From Paenibacillus camerounensis (GTDB lineage: Bacteria; Bacillota; Bacilli; Paenibacillales; Paenibacillaceae), in NCBI RefSeq assembly GCF_000723885.1, contig NZ_CCDG010000008.1, forward strand, positions 62,001 through 126,000: DNA of 64,000 nt, written 5' to 3'. The position numbers and the translations under genes were made by a program. Each line of letters starts with the position of its first letter. The stretch's first letter is position 1. Positions 45,298 through 57,333 of the stretch are shown here, piece after piece. The notes beneath the pieces are model-generated. The model was not told the DNA's origin. It was given only the letters and a program-made list of their open reading frames with translations, and searched no databases.

Positions 45298-46134
45298 ATG
45301 ATTATCAAAAAAATCTTTAACAACAACGCCATTGTCGCCAAAGATTCGCAAAAGCAGGAGCTTGTCGTCATGGGCTGCGGAATCGGCTTCAAAAAGAACA
45401 TTGGTGATGCTGTAGAAGAAGGATTAATAGAAAAGGTCTTCATACTTAAGCAAAAGGAAGCCTCCGAGCGGTTCAAGCTGTTGCTTGAGGATGTCCCGTC
45501 TGAATATGTATCGCTCTGCTACGATATCATTGAATACGGCAAGAACATGCTGGAGGTACCCTTAAGTGAATATATTTATGTTACACTCACGGATCACATC
45601 TATAATACGTTCAAGATGTATGACGAAGGGATTCAGAACCCTAATCCGCTGATCTGGGAAATCAAAAAGATTTACCCCAAAGAATTTGCCGTCGGCTTAA
45701 AGGCGCTGGAATTCATCCGGGATTCTGTCAATAAAGAGCTGTCAGAAGATGAAGCGGGCAACATCGCTCTTCATTTAATTAACGCCCAGATCAACAGCTC
45801 GTACCATAAGACATCGGACGTAGCAGGCCAGACCCAGAAAATACAAGACATTCTGAACATTATTAAATACACTTACAATATCACCCTCGATGAGAAGTCG
45901 ATCAGCTTCGAGCGATTCATAACCCATTTGCGCTTCTACTTCCAGCGGATTCATCAGAAGAAGAAGATGGAGCTGGATGATGATTTCTTATTACAGCAAG
46001 TCAAGGCAAAATATAAGAATGCATATCATTGCATGATGAAGATTGAGAAGTATCTGAATACCGAACTGTCGGATGAGGAAAAGCTGTACCTGACCATTCA
46101 CGTGCATCGTGTAACAGACCGGCAAACTGAATAA
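45298..46134 (+). CDS. licT: Beta-glucoside operon antiterminator LicT
   Basis: 278 residues, the length of B. subtilis LicT. The RNA-binding CAT domain covers 1-58 (MIIKKIFNNNAIVAKD..., VVMGCGIGF). Two PTS regulation domains follow, with conserved histidines at His100 and His159 (PRD1) and His210 and His268/270 (PRD2). HPr and BglP phosphorylate these histidines to set activity: active LicT dimers bind RAT and allow read-through when the sugar is present and CcpA/HPr conditions allow. The frame is open from 45217, but ATG 45298 has AGGAGG nine bases upstream and begins the CAT domain. Confidence 0.96.
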   Translation: MIIKKIFNNNAIVAKDSQKQELVVMGCGIGFKKNIGDAVEEGLIEKVFILKQKEASERFKLLLEDVPSEYVSLCYDIIEYGKNMLEVPLSEYIYVTLTDHIYNTFKMYDEGIQNPNPLIWEIKKIYPKEFAVGLKALEFIRDSVNKELSEDEAGNIALHLINAQINSSYHKTSDVAGQTQKIQDILNIIKYTYNITLDEKSISFERFITHLRFYFQRIHQKKKMELDDDFLLQQVKAKYKNAYHCMMKIEKYLNTELSDEEKLYLTIHVHRVTDRQTE

Positions 46135-46141
46135 TCATTTT

Positions 46142-46170
46142 GGATTGTTACTGGTAAAGCAGGCGAGACC
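46142..46170 (+). promoter_or_regulatory. Second RAT site, between licT and bglP
   Basis: GGATTGTTACTGG...AGGCGAGACC, a 29-base match to the LicT site. It overlaps the left arm of the following terminator by nine bases, so structural genes are separately switched. Confidence 0.92.
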
Positions 46171-46219
46171 AAAATAGATAACATGCTCTGTATGTTATCT
46201 ATTAGGTCTCGTCTTTTTT
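46162..46219 (+). terminator. RAT-controlled terminator before bglP
   Basis: GGCGAGACC pairs with GGTCTCGTC, and the inner TAGATAACAT pairs perfectly with ATGTTATCTA, followed by six Ts. It lies in the 116-base gap between licT and bglP. Confidence 0.92.
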
Positions 46220-46223
46220 ATAA

Positions 46224-49634
<3,411 letters not shown>

Positions 49635-49663
49635 ATTAAAAAGCAGAGAGTAAGCCGGTATAG

Positions 49664-49697
49664 AGCCGTATCAGACGAGGAGCTGATACGGCTTTTA
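49664..49697 (+). terminator. Terminator of the bgl operon
   Basis: AGCCGTATCAG pairs perfectly with CTGATACGGCT across an eight-base loop, followed by TTTTAT. Confidence 0.85.
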
Positions 49698-49709
49698 TAC
49701 TGAACGGCC

Positions 49710-50984
49710 TTAACCGGAAATAATCTGTATTGCTTCGTCCGCTGTAACCAACTGCTCTGTCCCCGGCACCATATCCTTGATCCGGAGCTTTCCCTGTGCC
49801 GCTTCATCTTCGCCAATTAGCAGGCAGTACCGGATGCCCTTAGCAGAGGCGGCGGCCAGTGTTTTTTTGAGCTTGCGTGTGCCGGTATCGACATTGACCC
49901 GGATGCCTGCGTTCCGCAGCACGGCAGCAGCTGTAAGTGCCTGCGGCATAGTCTCACCGATCGGAATCAGCAGCACGCCGGAATCGGCCTCCGGCACCGG
50001 ACGTTCTCCCAGCAGGGCCATAATCGACTCCATGCCGAAGGAGATGCCGACCGTCGGAATAGTAAGATCCTCCCGTCCGACGAGCCTGCCGATGATGTTA
50101 TCATACCGTCCGCCGCTGCCGAGACTTGAGGTATAGCCCCCGGTTGCATCAAAAATTTCATATACCGTTCCGGTATAAAAGGACAGGCCGCGTGAGAGGA
50201 ACGGGTCAAAGATGCAGATCGCGGACAATCCGGTGGCATCGATCAGCTGCTGCAGTGCCAGCACTTCAAGTGCACCCGGCTGTCCGGCCAGCTTGTAGCT
50301 GTCTGTAAGACTGCTGAAATCCGTATCGTCTGACTCCAGCAGCCTTTCAATCGAATCTGCTGCTGCTGCACTGATTCCCTTGTCCTGCAGCTCTGCCAGC
50401 ACACCGGACGAGCCGATTTTGGCCAGCTTATCGAGCGTCAGCATTACAGACAGGCTGTCCTCTGCAGGAACACCGGCTGCTGAGAGTATTTCGCCCAGAA
50501 ACCGGCGGTTATTCCATTTGAGCACGACAGGGATATCCAGCTGCCGGAATACATCTGCCGCCAGCTGCATCAGCTCGGCTTCGGCCTGCGGTCCGGCAAT
50601 GCCGGCCACATCGGCATCGCATTGCAGGAACTCGCGCAGACGCCCTCTTTTAACCGGACCGTCGCGGAATACCTTGCCGATCTCATATCGTTTAAAGGGA
50701 AGTGCAATACCCGGATTCAATGCAAGCACCTTGGCGAATGGAATGGTCAGATCATAACGTAATCCCAGTGTCCTGCCGCCCTGATCGGTTAACTGGTACA
50801 TTTCCCGGAGAATCTCATCGCCGCCGGCATACTTGGAGGTTAGCAGCTCCAGCTCATTCAGCAGCGTCGTTTCCATCGGCTCGTAATCATACAGCCCGAA
50901 CAGCCCGCGCAGCACAGTCTGGACCTTTTGTCTTACCGCCTGTTCAGCCCCGTAATAATCATAAGTTCCTTTAATGTTCTGCAT
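49710..50984 (-). CDS. hisS: Histidyl-tRNA synthetase (divergent form)
   Basis: A 424-residue class II synthetase. Visible are NIKGTYDYYG at the N-terminus, LGLRYDLTIPFAKV, motif 2 as KRYEIGKVFRDGPVKRGRLREF followed by LQCDADVAG, the histidine-specific SRGLSFYTGTVYE, motif 3 around GSGGRYDNIIG, and a C-terminal anticodon-binding domain (GVLLIPIGE..., VNVDTGTRKLKK). The motif-2 region resembles the archaeal/eukaryotic-like or secondary bacterial HisRS form rather than the usual bacterial sequence, so a second housekeeping copy may exist elsewhere. The frame is open to 51068, but that crosses the leader terminator; ATG 50984 has AAGGAG nine bases before it. Transcribed from 51208-51236 through an attenuator leader. 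Confidence 0.92.
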   Translation of the reverse strand: MQNIKGTYDYYGAEQAVRQKVQTVLRGLFGLYDYEPMETTLLNELELLTSKYAGGDEILREMYQLTDQGGRTLGLRYDLTIPFAKVLALNPGIALPFKRYEIGKVFRDGPVKRGRLREFLQCDADVAGIAGPQAEAELMQLAADVFRQLDIPVVLKWNNRRFLGEILSAAGVPAEDSLSVMLTLDKLAKIGSSGVLAELQDKGISAAAADSIERLLESDDTDFSSLTDSYKLAGQPGALEVLALQQLIDATGLSAICIFDPFLSRGLSFYTGTVYEIFDATGGYTSSLGSGGRYDNIIGRLVGREDLTIPTVGISFGMESIMALLGERPVPEADSGVLLIPIGETMPQALTAAAVLRNAGIRVNVDTGTRKLKKTLAAASAKGIRYCLLIGEDEAAQGKLRIKDMVPGTEQLVTADEAIQIISG

Positions 50985-51012
50985 ATTCAACAGCTCCTTA
51001 GGTTTGGAATAT

Positions 51013-51047
51013 AAAAAAACGCGCCGGACCCCGTGGTCCTGCGCGTT
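51013..51047 (-). terminator. Attenuator terminator in the hisS leader
   Basis: On the minus strand, AACGCGC-AGGACC pairs with GGTCC-GGCGCGTT across a short loop and runs into seven Ts. It stands 29 bases before the hisS start codon, between the promoter and the gene, so it must be read through for hisS expression. Confidence 0.88.
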
Positions 51048-51201
51048 CCTATTCCGCAGGGAGGTCAAACGCGAATAGCGTTAGCCCTCCCTGAATGCCT
51101 TCAGGTGTGCTAACGCCGCTTGTGATGATGAAGCTGATTCTGTATGATGGTAATGCTGTTTATAAGGTTCACCGAAATCAGCTCCCTGCACATTTTGATT
51201 A
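51048..51201 (-). ncRNA. Structured hisS leader RNA with competing hairpins
   Basis: Two mutually exclusive folds are visible. Fold A pairs 51086-51093 with 51057-51064 (CCTCCCTG) and 51078-51082 with 51068-51072. Fold B pairs 51109-51116 with 51078-51085 (GCTAACGC with GCGTTAGC) around a small hairpin at 51090-51105. Bases 51068-51073 can also pair with 51042-51047, the 5' arm of the terminator. So fold B should free the antiterminating bases and fold A should allow termination. B. subtilis hisS uses a tRNA-sensing T-box, but the T-box consensus is not clearly present here. Confidence 0.6.
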
Positions 51202-51207
51202 ATGCAC

Positions 51208-51236
51208 ATTATAGCGGATGGATTGGAGCTGTGCAA
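51208..51236 (-). promoter_or_regulatory. Promoter of hisS
   Basis: Minus strand TTGCAC, 17 bases, TATAAT: near consensus. Start near 51201 gives a leader of about 216 bases. Confidence 0.85.
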
Positions 51237-51294
51237 GCGGCAAAATAAACAGGGGCCGGATAATGGATGACTAACGTGAAAAGAGGCATTTATT

Positions 51295-51957
51295 ATGAAT
51301 CATGAACAATTGATAGCGGAAGCAGAAGGCTACGCCAAGGAGCAGCTGGGCCGGGATACTACCGGACATGACTGGTTCCATACAGACCGTGTACGGAATA
51401 CGGCGGGTCTGATTGCCGGAATGGAAGGCGCGGATGTCCTCATTTGCACCATTGCCGCACTGCTGCATGATGTGGCCGACGAGAAGCTCAATACTTCCAA
51501 GGAAGCAGGCTTAAGCAAGGTTCAGCAATGGCTCGATGAACATATGGAGGATGCGGGACAGATCAGGCATATCATGCTCATTATTGAGACTATGTCCTTC
51601 AGCGGCGGCGGAGGTGCTCCGATGTCTACTCTGGAAGGCCAATGTGTACAGGATGCGGACCGGCTGGACGCCCTGGGGGCAATCGGAATCGCGCGGACGA
51701 TGGTTTTCTCGGGAGCCAAGGGCCGTCCGGTTTACGATCCACAGGAGGCGCCGCGTGATGAATCGCTGCAGAAGGAATACCGCGATTATTCCAAAGGGAC
51801 GGCGGTTAACCATTTTTATGAGAAGCTGCTGAAGCTGAAGGACCTGATGAATACTGCCTACGGGCGTAAGCTGGCTGATGAGCGGCATGCCTTTATGCTG
51901 CTGTATCTGGAACAATTTTATAAAGAATGGAATCAAGGCAGCCGGAAGCTGTTATAA
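51295..51957 (+). CDS. HD-domain phosphohydrolase
   Basis: 220 residues of the YpgQ-like HD family. Metal ligands are His29 (in HDWFHTDRV), His58-Asp59 (in LLHDVADEK) and Asp122 (in [13 protein letters not shown]). Family members are metal-dependent phosphohydrolases, some acting on nucleotides (pyrophosphohydrolase activity is reported for YpgQ). The substrate here is not determined. GAGG lies upstream of the ATG. It ends 38 bases before dbpA and may share its transcript. Divergent from hisS. Confidence 0.85.
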   Translation: MNHEQLIAEAEGYAKEQLGRDTTGHDWFHTDRVRNTAGLIAGMEGADVLICTIAALLHDVADEKLNTSKEAGLSKVQQWLDEHMEDAGQIRHIMLIIETMSFSGGGGAPMSTLEGQCVQDADRLDALGAIGIARTMVFSGAKGRPVYDPQEAPRDESLQKEYRDYSKGTAVNHFYEKLLKLKDLMNTAYGRKLADERHAFMLLYLEQFYKEWNQGSRKLL

Positions 51958-51994
51958 TGGGACAATGCTTAACACGGAAGGAACAAACAACTAC

Positions 51995-53440
51995 ATGAGT
52001 GAGTTACAATTTAGAGATTATGAGTTACATGAAGAGATTATTAAGGCGCTGGACGTGCTGGGCTACACCCATCCAACTGAAGTGCAGAGCAAGGTTATTC
52101 CTGTTGCCCTGAAGGGGCAGGATCTGATTGTCAAATCACAGACCGGCAGCGGCAAAACCGCATCATTCGGTATACCCGTCTGCGAGCTGGTGGACTGGGC
52201 CGAGAACAAGCCGCAGGTGCTGGTGCTGACGCCGACACGGGAGCTCGCCGCTCAGGTAAAAGAGGATATTACCAACATCGGCCGTTTCAAACGGATCAAG
52301 GCGGTAGCTTTGTTCGGCAAGCAGCCCTTTGCCCCGCAGAAGATTGAATTGTCCCAAAAAACACATGTCGTCGTTGGTACGCCGGGACGCGTGTTCGACC
52401 ATATCGAGCGCGGCACTCTGCCGCTGAACAAGATCAGAACGCTCGTCATTGACGAAGCGGATGAGATGCTCAGCATGGGCTTTATCGAGCAGATTGAGAA
52501 GATTATTAAGCAGCTGCCTAAGGAACGGGTAACGATGCTGTTCTCGGCCACTTTGCCGGAAGCCATCAAGAACCTGTGCCGCAAATATATGACGTTGCCT
52601 GCGGATATTGAGATTGAAGCCAGCGGGATTACGACGGCGACGATTGAGCATGCGCTGATTGAGGTTAGACAGGCTGCCAAGTTCGGGCTGCTGCTGGACC
52701 TGCTGACGGTGGAGAACCCGGACAGCTGTATTATTTTTTGCCGGACACAGGAGCAGGTAAACGACCTGTTCCGCGGGATGGCTGACCAGGAATTTCCTGC
52801 TGACAAGCTGCACGGCGGGATGATGCAGGATGAGCGGTTTGAAGTGATGAATGCGTTCAAGCGGGGCCAGTTCCGCTATCTGATTGCTACGGACGTGGCT
52901 GCCCGCGGCATTGACATCGAGAACATTACCCATGTCATCAACTACGATATTCCGATGGAAAAAGAGAGCTACGTGCACCGCACCGGCCGGACCGCCCGCG
53001 CAGGCAAAAGCGGCAAAGCAATTACGTTTGTCACGCCCAACGAGCATAAGTGGGTAAAGGACATCGAGGGCTATATCGGGTTTGAACTCCCGCACATGAA
53101 GGCTCCTTCGGAGGATGCTGTGGCCTATGCTAAACCGGCTTTTGAACAGAAGCTTGGCAAGCAGCAGGTCCGCAAGGCAGGCAAGACCGAAGTGATGAAC
53201 CGGAATATCATGAAGCTCTATTTCAACGGCGGCAAGAAAAAGAAGCTGCGCGCGGTCGACTTTGTCGGTACAATTGTCAGGCTTGAGGGAATGACCGCCG
53301 AGGACATCGGAATCATTACCATTCAGGACAACGTAACCTATGTGGATATTCTGAACGGTAAAGGCGCAATGGTGCTGCAGGCCATGAAGGATACAACCAT
53401 TAAGGGCAAGCTGCTTAAGGTGCATATCGCGAAAAAATAA
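51995..53440 (+). CDS. dbpA: ATP-dependent RNA helicase DbpA (YxiN type)
   Basis: 481 residues, the length of B. subtilis YxiN. DEAD-box motifs are in order: Q motif (Gln31), GSGKT at 51-55, PTRELA at 80-85, TPGR at 129-132, DEAD at 153-156, SAT at 184-186, and HRTGRTAR in the second RecA domain. The C-terminal 75 residues form the DbpA RNA-binding domain ([20 protein letters not shown]), which recognises hairpin 92 of 23S rRNA. Role: large-subunit ribosome assembly. The open frame begins upstream inside the previous gene; ATG 51995 begins the conserved sequence, with AAGGA about 12 bases upstream. Confidence 0.93.
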   Translation: MSELQFRDYELHEEIIKALDVLGYTHPTEVQSKVIPVALKGQDLIVKSQTGSGKTASFGIPVCELVDWAENKPQVLVLTPTRELAAQVKEDITNIGRFKRIKAVALFGKQPFAPQKIELSQKTHVVVGTPGRVFDHIERGTLPLNKIRTLVIDEADEMLSMGFIEQIEKIIKQLPKERVTMLFSATLPEAIKNLCRKYMTLPADIEIEASGITTATIEHALIEVRQAAKFGLLLDLLTVENPDSCIIFCRTQEQVNDLFRGMADQEFPADKLHGGMMQDERFEVMNAFKRGQFRYLIATDVAARGIDIENITHVINYDIPMEKESYVHRTGRTARAGKSGKAITFVTPNEHKWVKDIEGYIGFELPHMKAPSEDAVAYAKPAFEQKLGKQQVRKAGKTEVMNRNIMKLYFNGGKKKKLRAVDFVGTIVRLEGMTAEDIGIITIQDNVTYVDILNGKGAMVLQAMKDTTIKGKLLKVHIAKK

Positions 53441-53526
53441 TAACGGATAACGAGTAACGGGGGACGGTTATAACGGCAGCTGCGGTAAGTCGTAGTTACG
53501 CTGATGATCAGTGCCCCCTCAGGAGT

Positions 53527-53575
53527 CCGGCTTCACGGTGGAAGATTTGCTTTCACCGTGAAGCCGGGCTTTTTG
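53527..53575 (+). terminator. Terminator of dbpA
   Basis: CCGGCTTCACGGTG pairs perfectly with CACCGTGAAGCCGG, followed by five Ts shortly after. Confidence 0.88.
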
Positions 53576-53689
53576 CTGATGAAGCAGGCCGGATGCACAG
53601 AACGTGATATTTTAGGCTGCAAACCGCTGCAGATTAGCGTAGATTTCAACATAACTATCGTAAGTATGCTGCCAAAAAGGATGTGGAAG

Positions 53690-54943
53690 ATGATAGACGT
53701 GAGAAGCCGGGAATTCGCCGTTCCCTTTCTGCAGAGCCTGATTCAGGTAGATACCTGTAATCCGCCGGGGAATGAACACCGCTTGTCCCTCCTGCTGTAT
53801 GATTTTTTGCAGACGGCCGGGCATGACAGCACGGTACGGGGAATCGGGGAGGGACGAAGTAATCTGGAGGCTGTATTTGCCGGTACAGGCAAGGGCAGGA
53901 AGCTGATGTTCTGCGGGCATCTGGATACGGTCAGCCCCTGGACTGCCGAAGCGGGGATATACCCGCCGCACGGTGCCGTAATTGAAGGCGGCCGGATGTA
54001 CGGACGGGGAACCTCCGATATGAAAGCCGGGCTGGCAGCCATGCTGCTCGCCGCCGTGTCGCTGCAGCAGGAGGGCATCCGCCTGGGCGGTGACCTGATC
54101 TTTCTGGCGACAGCCGGTGAGGAGGTCGACAGCTGCGGGGCCCGGCAGTACGCACAGGAGCATAACCTGGAGGAACTGGACGGCCTGGTCATTGCCGAGC
54201 CGACAGGCAGCCGAATCGCAATCGGCCATAAGGGGGCCTTATGGCTGCGGATTACGTTATTTGGACGCAGCGCCCACGGCTCCATGCCGCAGCTTGGCCT
54301 GAATGCGGTGGAAGGGATGATGGAAGTCATCGCACTGCTTCACCGCCACGCACTGGAGTGGCAGGCCCATGATCCCGTGCTGGGAACCAGCAGCCTGTCC
54401 GTCAATACAATCTCCGGCGGTGTACAGACAAATGTCATAGCTGACCGCTGTACCATTGACGTGGATATCCGTACCGTTCCGCCGCAGCGGCACGCGGAGC
54501 TGCGGGCTGAAATAACGGCCAGGCTCGATGGCATGAAGCAGCTGAATGCCGGCTTCCGCTATGAGGTGCAGGAGCTGCTGGACCGCAGCGGGGTTTATAC
54601 ACAGCCGGATGAGGAGCTGATCCGTACTGCACTTGAGCTTGCCGCAAGGGCAGGAGGCTTGGCTGAACAAGAAGTGACACGAACAGCCGGTGATTACAGT
54701 GGAGCTGCTGGTGAGAAGGGGGCAGATGGTGAGTCCAGTGCCCCGGCTGTGCAGGGAGTATCCTATTACACGGATGCTTCCGTGCTCCATAATCACGGCA
54801 AGCTGCCCGTGCTGATCTACGGTCCCGGAGATCCCAAGCTCGCCCACCAGCCGGATGAATGGATTGATATAGAAGCGTATCTTGATTCGATCAGCTTTTA
54901 CCGTGAGCTGGCCGTCCGCTTTCTTGGATTAGCTCCAGACTAG
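53690..54943 (+). CDS. M20-family metallopeptidase (ArgE/DapE/CPG2 type)
   Basis: 417 residues. Metal-site motifs are MFCGHLDTVSP, GRGTSDMKAGLAAML, ATAGEEVDSCG and VIAEPTGSR; a dimerisation domain sits in the middle (RSAHGSMPQLGLNAV). The family removes acyl or aminoacyl groups from amino acids or peptides using two zinc ions; substrate unknown. A low-complexity stretch, SGAAGEKGADGESSAPAVQG, interrupts the C-terminal catalytic half near residue 345, and may be a surface loop. The frame runs back to 53504 through the dbpA terminator. ATG 53690 has AAAAGG nine bases upstream and starts the fold. Confidence 0.87.
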   Translation: MIDVRSREFAVPFLQSLIQVDTCNPPGNEHRLSLLLYDFLQTAGHDSTVRGIGEGRSNLEAVFAGTGKGRKLMFCGHLDTVSPWTAEAGIYPPHGAVIEGGRMYGRGTSDMKAGLAAMLLAAVSLQQEGIRLGGDLIFLATAGEEVDSCGARQYAQEHNLEELDGLVIAEPTGSRIAIGHKGALWLRITLFGRSAHGSMPQLGLNAVEGMMEVIALLHRHALEWQAHDPVLGTSSLSVNTISGGVQTNVIADRCTIDVDIRTVPPQRHAELRAEITARLDGMKQLNAGFRYEVQELLDRSGVYTQPDEELIRTALELAARAGGLAEQEVTRTAGDYSGAAGEKGADGESSAPAVQGVSYYTDASVLHNHGKLPVLIYGPGDPKLAHQPDEWIDIEAYLDSISFYRELAVRFLGLAPD

Positions 54944-55016
54944 CCGCTGTAACAGAATCGTCTTCGTAGTCTCAGATTTGTGGCTCACAGCCAAGTCTCC
55001 ACAGGATATTTCCTTC

Positions 55017-55071
55017 TATAACAAAACAACCTTCCGCCAGACGGCCAGCAGGCCGGGGAGCGGAAGGTTGT
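55017..55071 (-). terminator. Terminator of the ABC exporter (possibly bidirectional)
   Basis: ACAACCTTCCGC pairs perfectly with GCGGAAGGTTGT around a GC-rich loop. On the minus strand it is followed by TTTTGTTAT; on the plus strand by TTTC. Confidence 0.85.
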
Positions 55072-55103
55072 TTCTGCTTGCTTATTGTGTTGTACGGTAT
55101 ACG

Positions 55104-56834
55104 TTACGCGTTATACTGTGCCTGATACAGGCGGCTGTAAGTGCCGCCGGCATTCAGCAGCTCCTCGTGACGGCCTTCCTCGGAGATGCCGTCTTCGTTC
55201 ACGACCATAATCCGGTCGGCATTCTTAATAGTGGTCAGACGGTGTGCGATAACCAGTGTTGTCCGGCCCACAGACAGCTCGGCCAGGGACTGCTGAATGG
55301 CTGCCTCTGTCTCGGTGTCGAGTGCGGAGGTCGCTTCGTCCAGAATCAGGATCGGCGGGTTCTTCAGGAACATCCGGGCGATGGCCAGGCGCTGCTTTTG
55401 CCCGCCTGACAGCTTCACGCCCCGTTCGCCGATGATGGTGTCCATGCCGTCCGGCAGGGAGTTGATCAGCTCCTCAAGATGGGCGCGGCGGGCAGCTGTC
55501 CAGATCTCCTCCAGCGGAGCACCGAGCTTGCCGTAGGCGATGTTCTCGCGGATCGTACCGGAGAACAGGAAGACGTCCTGCTGCACAATTCCGATCTGCT
55601 TGCGCAGGGAATGCAGCTTCATATCACGGATATCGGTGCCGTCAACGGAGATGGCACCGCCGGTAACATCGTAGAACCGGGGCAGCAGGCTGCAGATGGT
55701 TGTTTTACCGGCACCGGAAGGACCGACAAAGGCGATTGTCTCTCCGGCCTTAACCTTCAGGCTGATCTGATTCAGCACAGGGCGGTCTGCTTCATAGCCG
55801 AAGCTCACGTTCTCGAATACAATATCACCGCGCAGGGAGCCGGCGTCAACGGCATCAGGCTTGTCAGCAATGTCCGGCTCCGTATCAATAATTTCCAGAT
55901 AGCGCTTGAACCCGGCGATACCCTTCGGATAGCTCTCAATAACGGCGTTAATTTTTTCAATCGGCCGGAAGAAGATGTTCGACAGCAGAATGAAGGCGAC
56001 GAATTCGCCGATCTCAAGCTCACCTTGGATAAAGAACCAGGCGCCGCAGATCATAACGACAATTGTAATCAGCCGGGTCATCATATAGCTGACCGAGGAG
56101 CTTTTGGCCATCAGCTTGTACGCCATTAGCTTGGTCTGACGGAAATTCTGGTTATCTTCAGCGAACAGCACCTTCTCATGCTCTTCATTGGCAAAGGACT
56201 GTACTACGCGGATACCGCCGACATTGTCCTCAATCCGGGCGTTGAAATTACCCACGTTGCCGAACAGATTGTGGTAAGTAGCGGTCATGTTCCGCCCGAA
56301 GTGAATAATGACCCAGGCCATAATCGGCACAATGATAAAGGTTATAACAGCGAGCTGCAGGTTGAGGTCTGCCATCAGGATAAAAGCACCGATCAGCGTC
56401 ATGATCGCAATAAAGACATCCTCAGGACCGTGGTGCGCGACCTCGCCGATATCATTAAGGTCATTGGTGATCCGTCCGATCAGGTGGCCGGTTTTATTAT
56501 TATCGAAGAAGCGGAACGACAGCTTCTGAATGTGGTCGAACATTTTTTTGCGCATATTGGTTTCGATGTTGATCCCCAGCATATGCCCCCAGTAAGTAAC
56601 CACATAGTTCATGACCGTGGTCAGCGCATAAATAGCCAGCAGGGCAATACAGGCAATTAGAATCAGCGGCCAGTCCTTGCCGGGCAGCAGCTCATCAATA
56701 AATTTATTCACAGCTACCGGAAAAGCAAGCTCCAGCAGCCCCGCGCCTACCGCACAGGTGAAGTCGAGAATAAACAGCCCTTTATAAGGCCGGTAGTAGG
56801 AGAAAAAACGACGCAGCATCTCTTGTTCACTCAT
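55104..56834 (-). CDS. ABC-type exporter, fused membrane and ATPase half-transporter
   Basis: 576 residues. Six membrane spans occupy about 20-300. The ATPase domain has Walker A GPSGAGKTT at 371-379, the LSGGQ signature at 475-479, Walker B ILILDE at 495-500 and the AHRLTTI switch histidine. This is the MsbA/BmrA-type homodimer layout used for lipid, drug or peptide export. The promoter carries a Fur-like operator, so the cargo may be iron-related (siderophore export is one possibility, unproven). The ATG at 56834 has only a poor ribosome site; an in-frame ATG five codons later is no better. Confidence 0.92.
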   Translation of the reverse strand: MSEQEMLRRFFSYYRPYKGLFILDFTCAVGAGLLELAFPVAVNKFIDELLPGKDWPLILIACIALLAIYALTTVMNYVVTYWGHMLGINIETNMRKKMFDHIQKLSFRFFDNNKTGHLIGRITNDLNDIGEVAHHGPEDVFIAIMTLIGAFILMADLNLQLAVITFIIVPIMAWVIIHFGRNMTATYHNLFGNVGNFNARIEDNVGGIRVVQSFANEEHEKVLFAEDNQNFRQTKLMAYKLMAKSSSVSYMMTRLITIVVMICGAWFFIQGELEIGEFVAFILLSNIFFRPIEKINAVIESYPKGIAGFKRYLEIIDTEPDIADKPDAVDAGSLRGDIVFENVSFGYEADRPVLNQISLKVKAGETIAFVGPSGAGKTTICSLLPRFYDVTGGAISVDGTDIRDMKLHSLRKQIGIVQQDVFLFSGTIRENIAYGKLGAPLEEIWTAARRAHLEELINSLPDGMDTIIGERGVKLSGGQKQRLAIARMFLKNPPILILDEATSALDTETEAAIQQSLAELSVGRTTLVIAHRLTTIKNADRIMVVNEDGISEEGRHEELLNAGGTYSRLYQAQYNA

Positions 56835-56858
56835 TTCTGTAGGAATATGTATTGTTAG

Positions 56859-56875
56859 TTGAGAGTCATTCTCAA
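56859..56875 (-). promoter_or_regulatory. Fur-like operator of the ABC exporter
   Basis: TTGAGAGTCATTCTCAA is palindromic apart from its centre and matches the Fur-box variant TGAGAATCATTCTCA at 14 of 15 positions. It lies just downstream of the -10, over the early transcribed region. Confidence 0.7.
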
Positions 56876-56891
56876 CAACCTTATTCTTAGG

Positions 56892-56920
56892 ATACTAAAG
56901 AGGGTTGCCCGATTTGTCAA
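56892..56920 (-). promoter_or_regulatory. Promoter of the ABC exporter
   Basis: Minus strand TTGACA (perfect -35), 17 bases, TAGTAT. The transcript would begin near 56885, immediately before the Fur-like operator. Confidence 0.82.
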
Positions 56921-57027
56921 CCATTGTCATGCGCATAGAGAGGCATTTATTTATGCCGCTATACCCAGTCCGTGCCGGATGTTTCCTCATATTTTATGAC
57001 TATTCAAAGGACAAAGGAGGAGATATC

Positions 57028-57129
57028 ATGAGCGAAAATATCGGCGGATACAGCCCGTTCACTTCAACCGGCGCTATTCTGGTATTGTTCATCCTGCTTG
57101 TTATCATTTCTAAATCCCTTTGGGTATAA
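57028..57129 (+). CDS. YjcZ-like microprotein (33 aa)
   Basis: MSENIGGYSPFTS then a single membrane helix, TGAILVLFILLVIISKSLWV. The short polar head followed by an ALxVLFILLxII helix is the pattern of the YjcZ family of small sporulation-associated proteins. A strong AAAGGAGG lies seven bases before the ATG. A longer frame extends upstream to 56905 without support. The role is not established; expression in the mother cell or spore coat is known for some relatives. Confidence 0.75.
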   Translation: MSENIGGYSPFTSTGAILVLFILLVIISKSLWV

Positions 57130-57149
57130 TGATGGGCTAGGGTCAGCTG

Positions 57150-57178
57150 AACCCGCCGTTCCTCCGGGACGGCGGGTT
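57150..57178 (+). terminator. Hairpin after the YjcZ-like gene, probable terminator
   Basis: AACCCGCCGT pairs perfectly with ACGGCGGGTT. The T-run is short (TTTG). Confidence 0.6.
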
Positions 57179-57333
57179 TGCTGTGCTACATAAACGTGAG
57201 GCAGTCCGGTAAAAACATAAGCAATTCCGGCGGGCAGAGGTTATAATGTTACAATGTGTGTTAGATCATCCGGCTACATAGGCTGACAAGCTCCGGCTTT
57301 TCGGCTGCCGGCAATGCAACAAGGAGGAACATC

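Noticed and set aside
51048-51201. Confident T-box call for the hisS leader
   Set aside because: The conserved antiterminator bulge and a full-length stem I could not be recognised, so it is listed only as a structured attenuator.
53504-53689. N-terminal extension of the M20 peptidase
   Set aside because: It runs through the dbpA terminator and lacks family similarity; ATG 53690 has the ribosome site.
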